A DNA stretch of 7,621 bases, taken from assembly GCA_027064485.1 (NCBI GenBank), contig JAMOPR010000260.1, positions 1 through 7,621 of the forward strand. The letters are read 5' to 3'. Made by a program: the position numbers and the translations under genes. Below are positions 7,065 through 7,621 of this stretch, piece after piece; the stretch's first letter is position 1; each line of letters starts with the position of its first letter. The notes beneath the pieces were generated by a model that was given only the letters and a program-made list of their open reading frames with translations, had not been told where the DNA came from and did no database searches. This stretch comes from Desulfurobacteriaceae bacterium (GTDB lineage: Bacteria; Aquificota; Aquificia; Desulfurobacteriales; Desulfurobacteriaceae).

Positions 7065-7621
7065 AGTAGGCGTTCCACAGCGTATTTTTCAAAGGTTGTC
7101 CTTATTCTACCAAGTTGAATGTCGTTTATTTTCTGTGTTTTTAATCTGTAAAACGGTTCTTTTGCTAATTTTATCGTTAGTTTAGAATCCTTTAAGTTCC
7201 ACTTTAATACGTGATTGTCTTTGCAGTTTGAACAGACAATTCCGCCGTGTTTGTGAGAAAATCCCCCTACTTCCCCGCTTTCTCTAATCACTTTCCTGCA
7301 CGAAGCGCAACGTTTTAAAACAGGAAAAATCCCCTCCACAAACACAAACTTTACCAAAAACATAGTGTATGCAAGGTTAAACTTTTCAGTTATTCTCATA
7401 TACCTTTCAACCATTTGAAAAAGCTTTTCATTTTTGGCAAGAGGGAATTGGGAGAGGAATTTTGCTATTTTTGACATGTAAATGAAGTGTTTGAGGGATT
7501 TAGGAAAGTTATGCTCAATCAGCTTAACTTGCTTAACTTCAAATCTTTCTCCTATCTGCACTAACTCAAGTTGAGAGAGAGAAAAAAGGTCAACTGAAAG
7601 AGGGAAGGGGATTTTGTTCGT
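7061..7621 (-). CDS. recO: DNA repair protein RecO, 5'-truncated by the window edge
   Basis: This is the C-terminal 186 residues of RecO, which with RecR displaces SSB and loads RecA at single-strand gaps. The reading frame stays open to the window edge, so the true start and the N-terminal OB-fold lie outside. The GTG at 7559-7561 is an internal valine. In visible numbering, PFPLSVDLFSLSQLEL (5-20) matches the end of the OB domain. A helical region follows, then the RecO zinc finger CASC (105-108) and GGIVCSNC (126-133), with ligands Cys105, Cys108, Cys130 and Cys133. Some RecO proteins lack these cysteines; this one keeps all four. The stop codon TGA is shared with the start of the downstream helicase-nuclease gene, which indicates one operon devoted to recombinational repair. 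Confidence 0.9.
   Translation of the reverse strand, partial: TNKIPFPLSVDLFSLSQLELVQIGERFEVKQVKLIEHNFPKSLKHFIYMSKIAKFLSQFPLAKNEKLFQMVERYMRITEKFNLAYTMFLVKFVFVEGIFPVLKRCASCRKVIRESGEVGGFSHKHGGIVCSNCKDNHVLKWNLKDSKLTIKLAKEPFYRLKTQKINDIQLGRIRTTFEKYAVERLL

Noticed and set aside
7061..7561. A 166-codon RecO reading starting at the GTG at 7559-7561.
   Set aside because: The frame stays open to the window edge and the upstream codons encode recognisable RecO sequence, so the GTG is internal and the gene is partial.

Overview
The window carries six protein-coding genes and almost no non-coding sequence. Base composition is moderately AT-rich. The proteins are compact and rich in Lys, Glu and Phe. The mix of type IV pilus genes, an SQR-like flavoprotein, a short RecB-like helicase-nuclease and RecO would suit a thermophilic Aquificota bacterium, for example a Desulfurobacteriaceae relative. 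This taxonomic guess is inference; the sequence contains no marker gene that settles it.

Layout. Positions 1-78 are a leader with a plausible sigma-70 promoter (extended -10). On the plus strand follow pilT (79-1161, retraction-type ATPase) and pilC (1164-2378, inner-membrane platform protein), 2 bases apart and clearly one operon. The 3' end of pilC overlaps, tail to tail by 8 bp, a minus-strand class IV aminotransferase (2371-3081, probably a 4-amino-4-deoxychorismate lyase-like enzyme). Eight bases upstream of it on the minus strand lies a sulfide:quinone oxidoreductase-like flavoprotein (3090-4280). A 78-bp AT-rich gap (4281-4358) with a small inverted repeat separates this pair from a 901-residue RecB-like helicase-nuclease (4359-7064). 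That gene overlaps the stop codon of recO (7061 to beyond the window edge at 7621) through an ATGA junction.

How the genes work together. pilT and pilC act on the same machine: the ATPase docks on the platform protein to depolymerise the pilus. recO and the helicase-nuclease both serve recombinational repair (RecA loading at gaps, and DNA end processing), and the overlap suggests coupled translation. The flavoprotein and the aminotransferase share a transcript by spacing, but no common pathway is evident. No mobile element, CRISPR array, RNA gene or convincing factor-independent terminator was seen. I found no clearly new system. The observations most worth checking are the SQR-like protein, in which one redox cysteine appears replaced by arginine, and the compact single-chain RecB-like nuclease with no partner gene in view.
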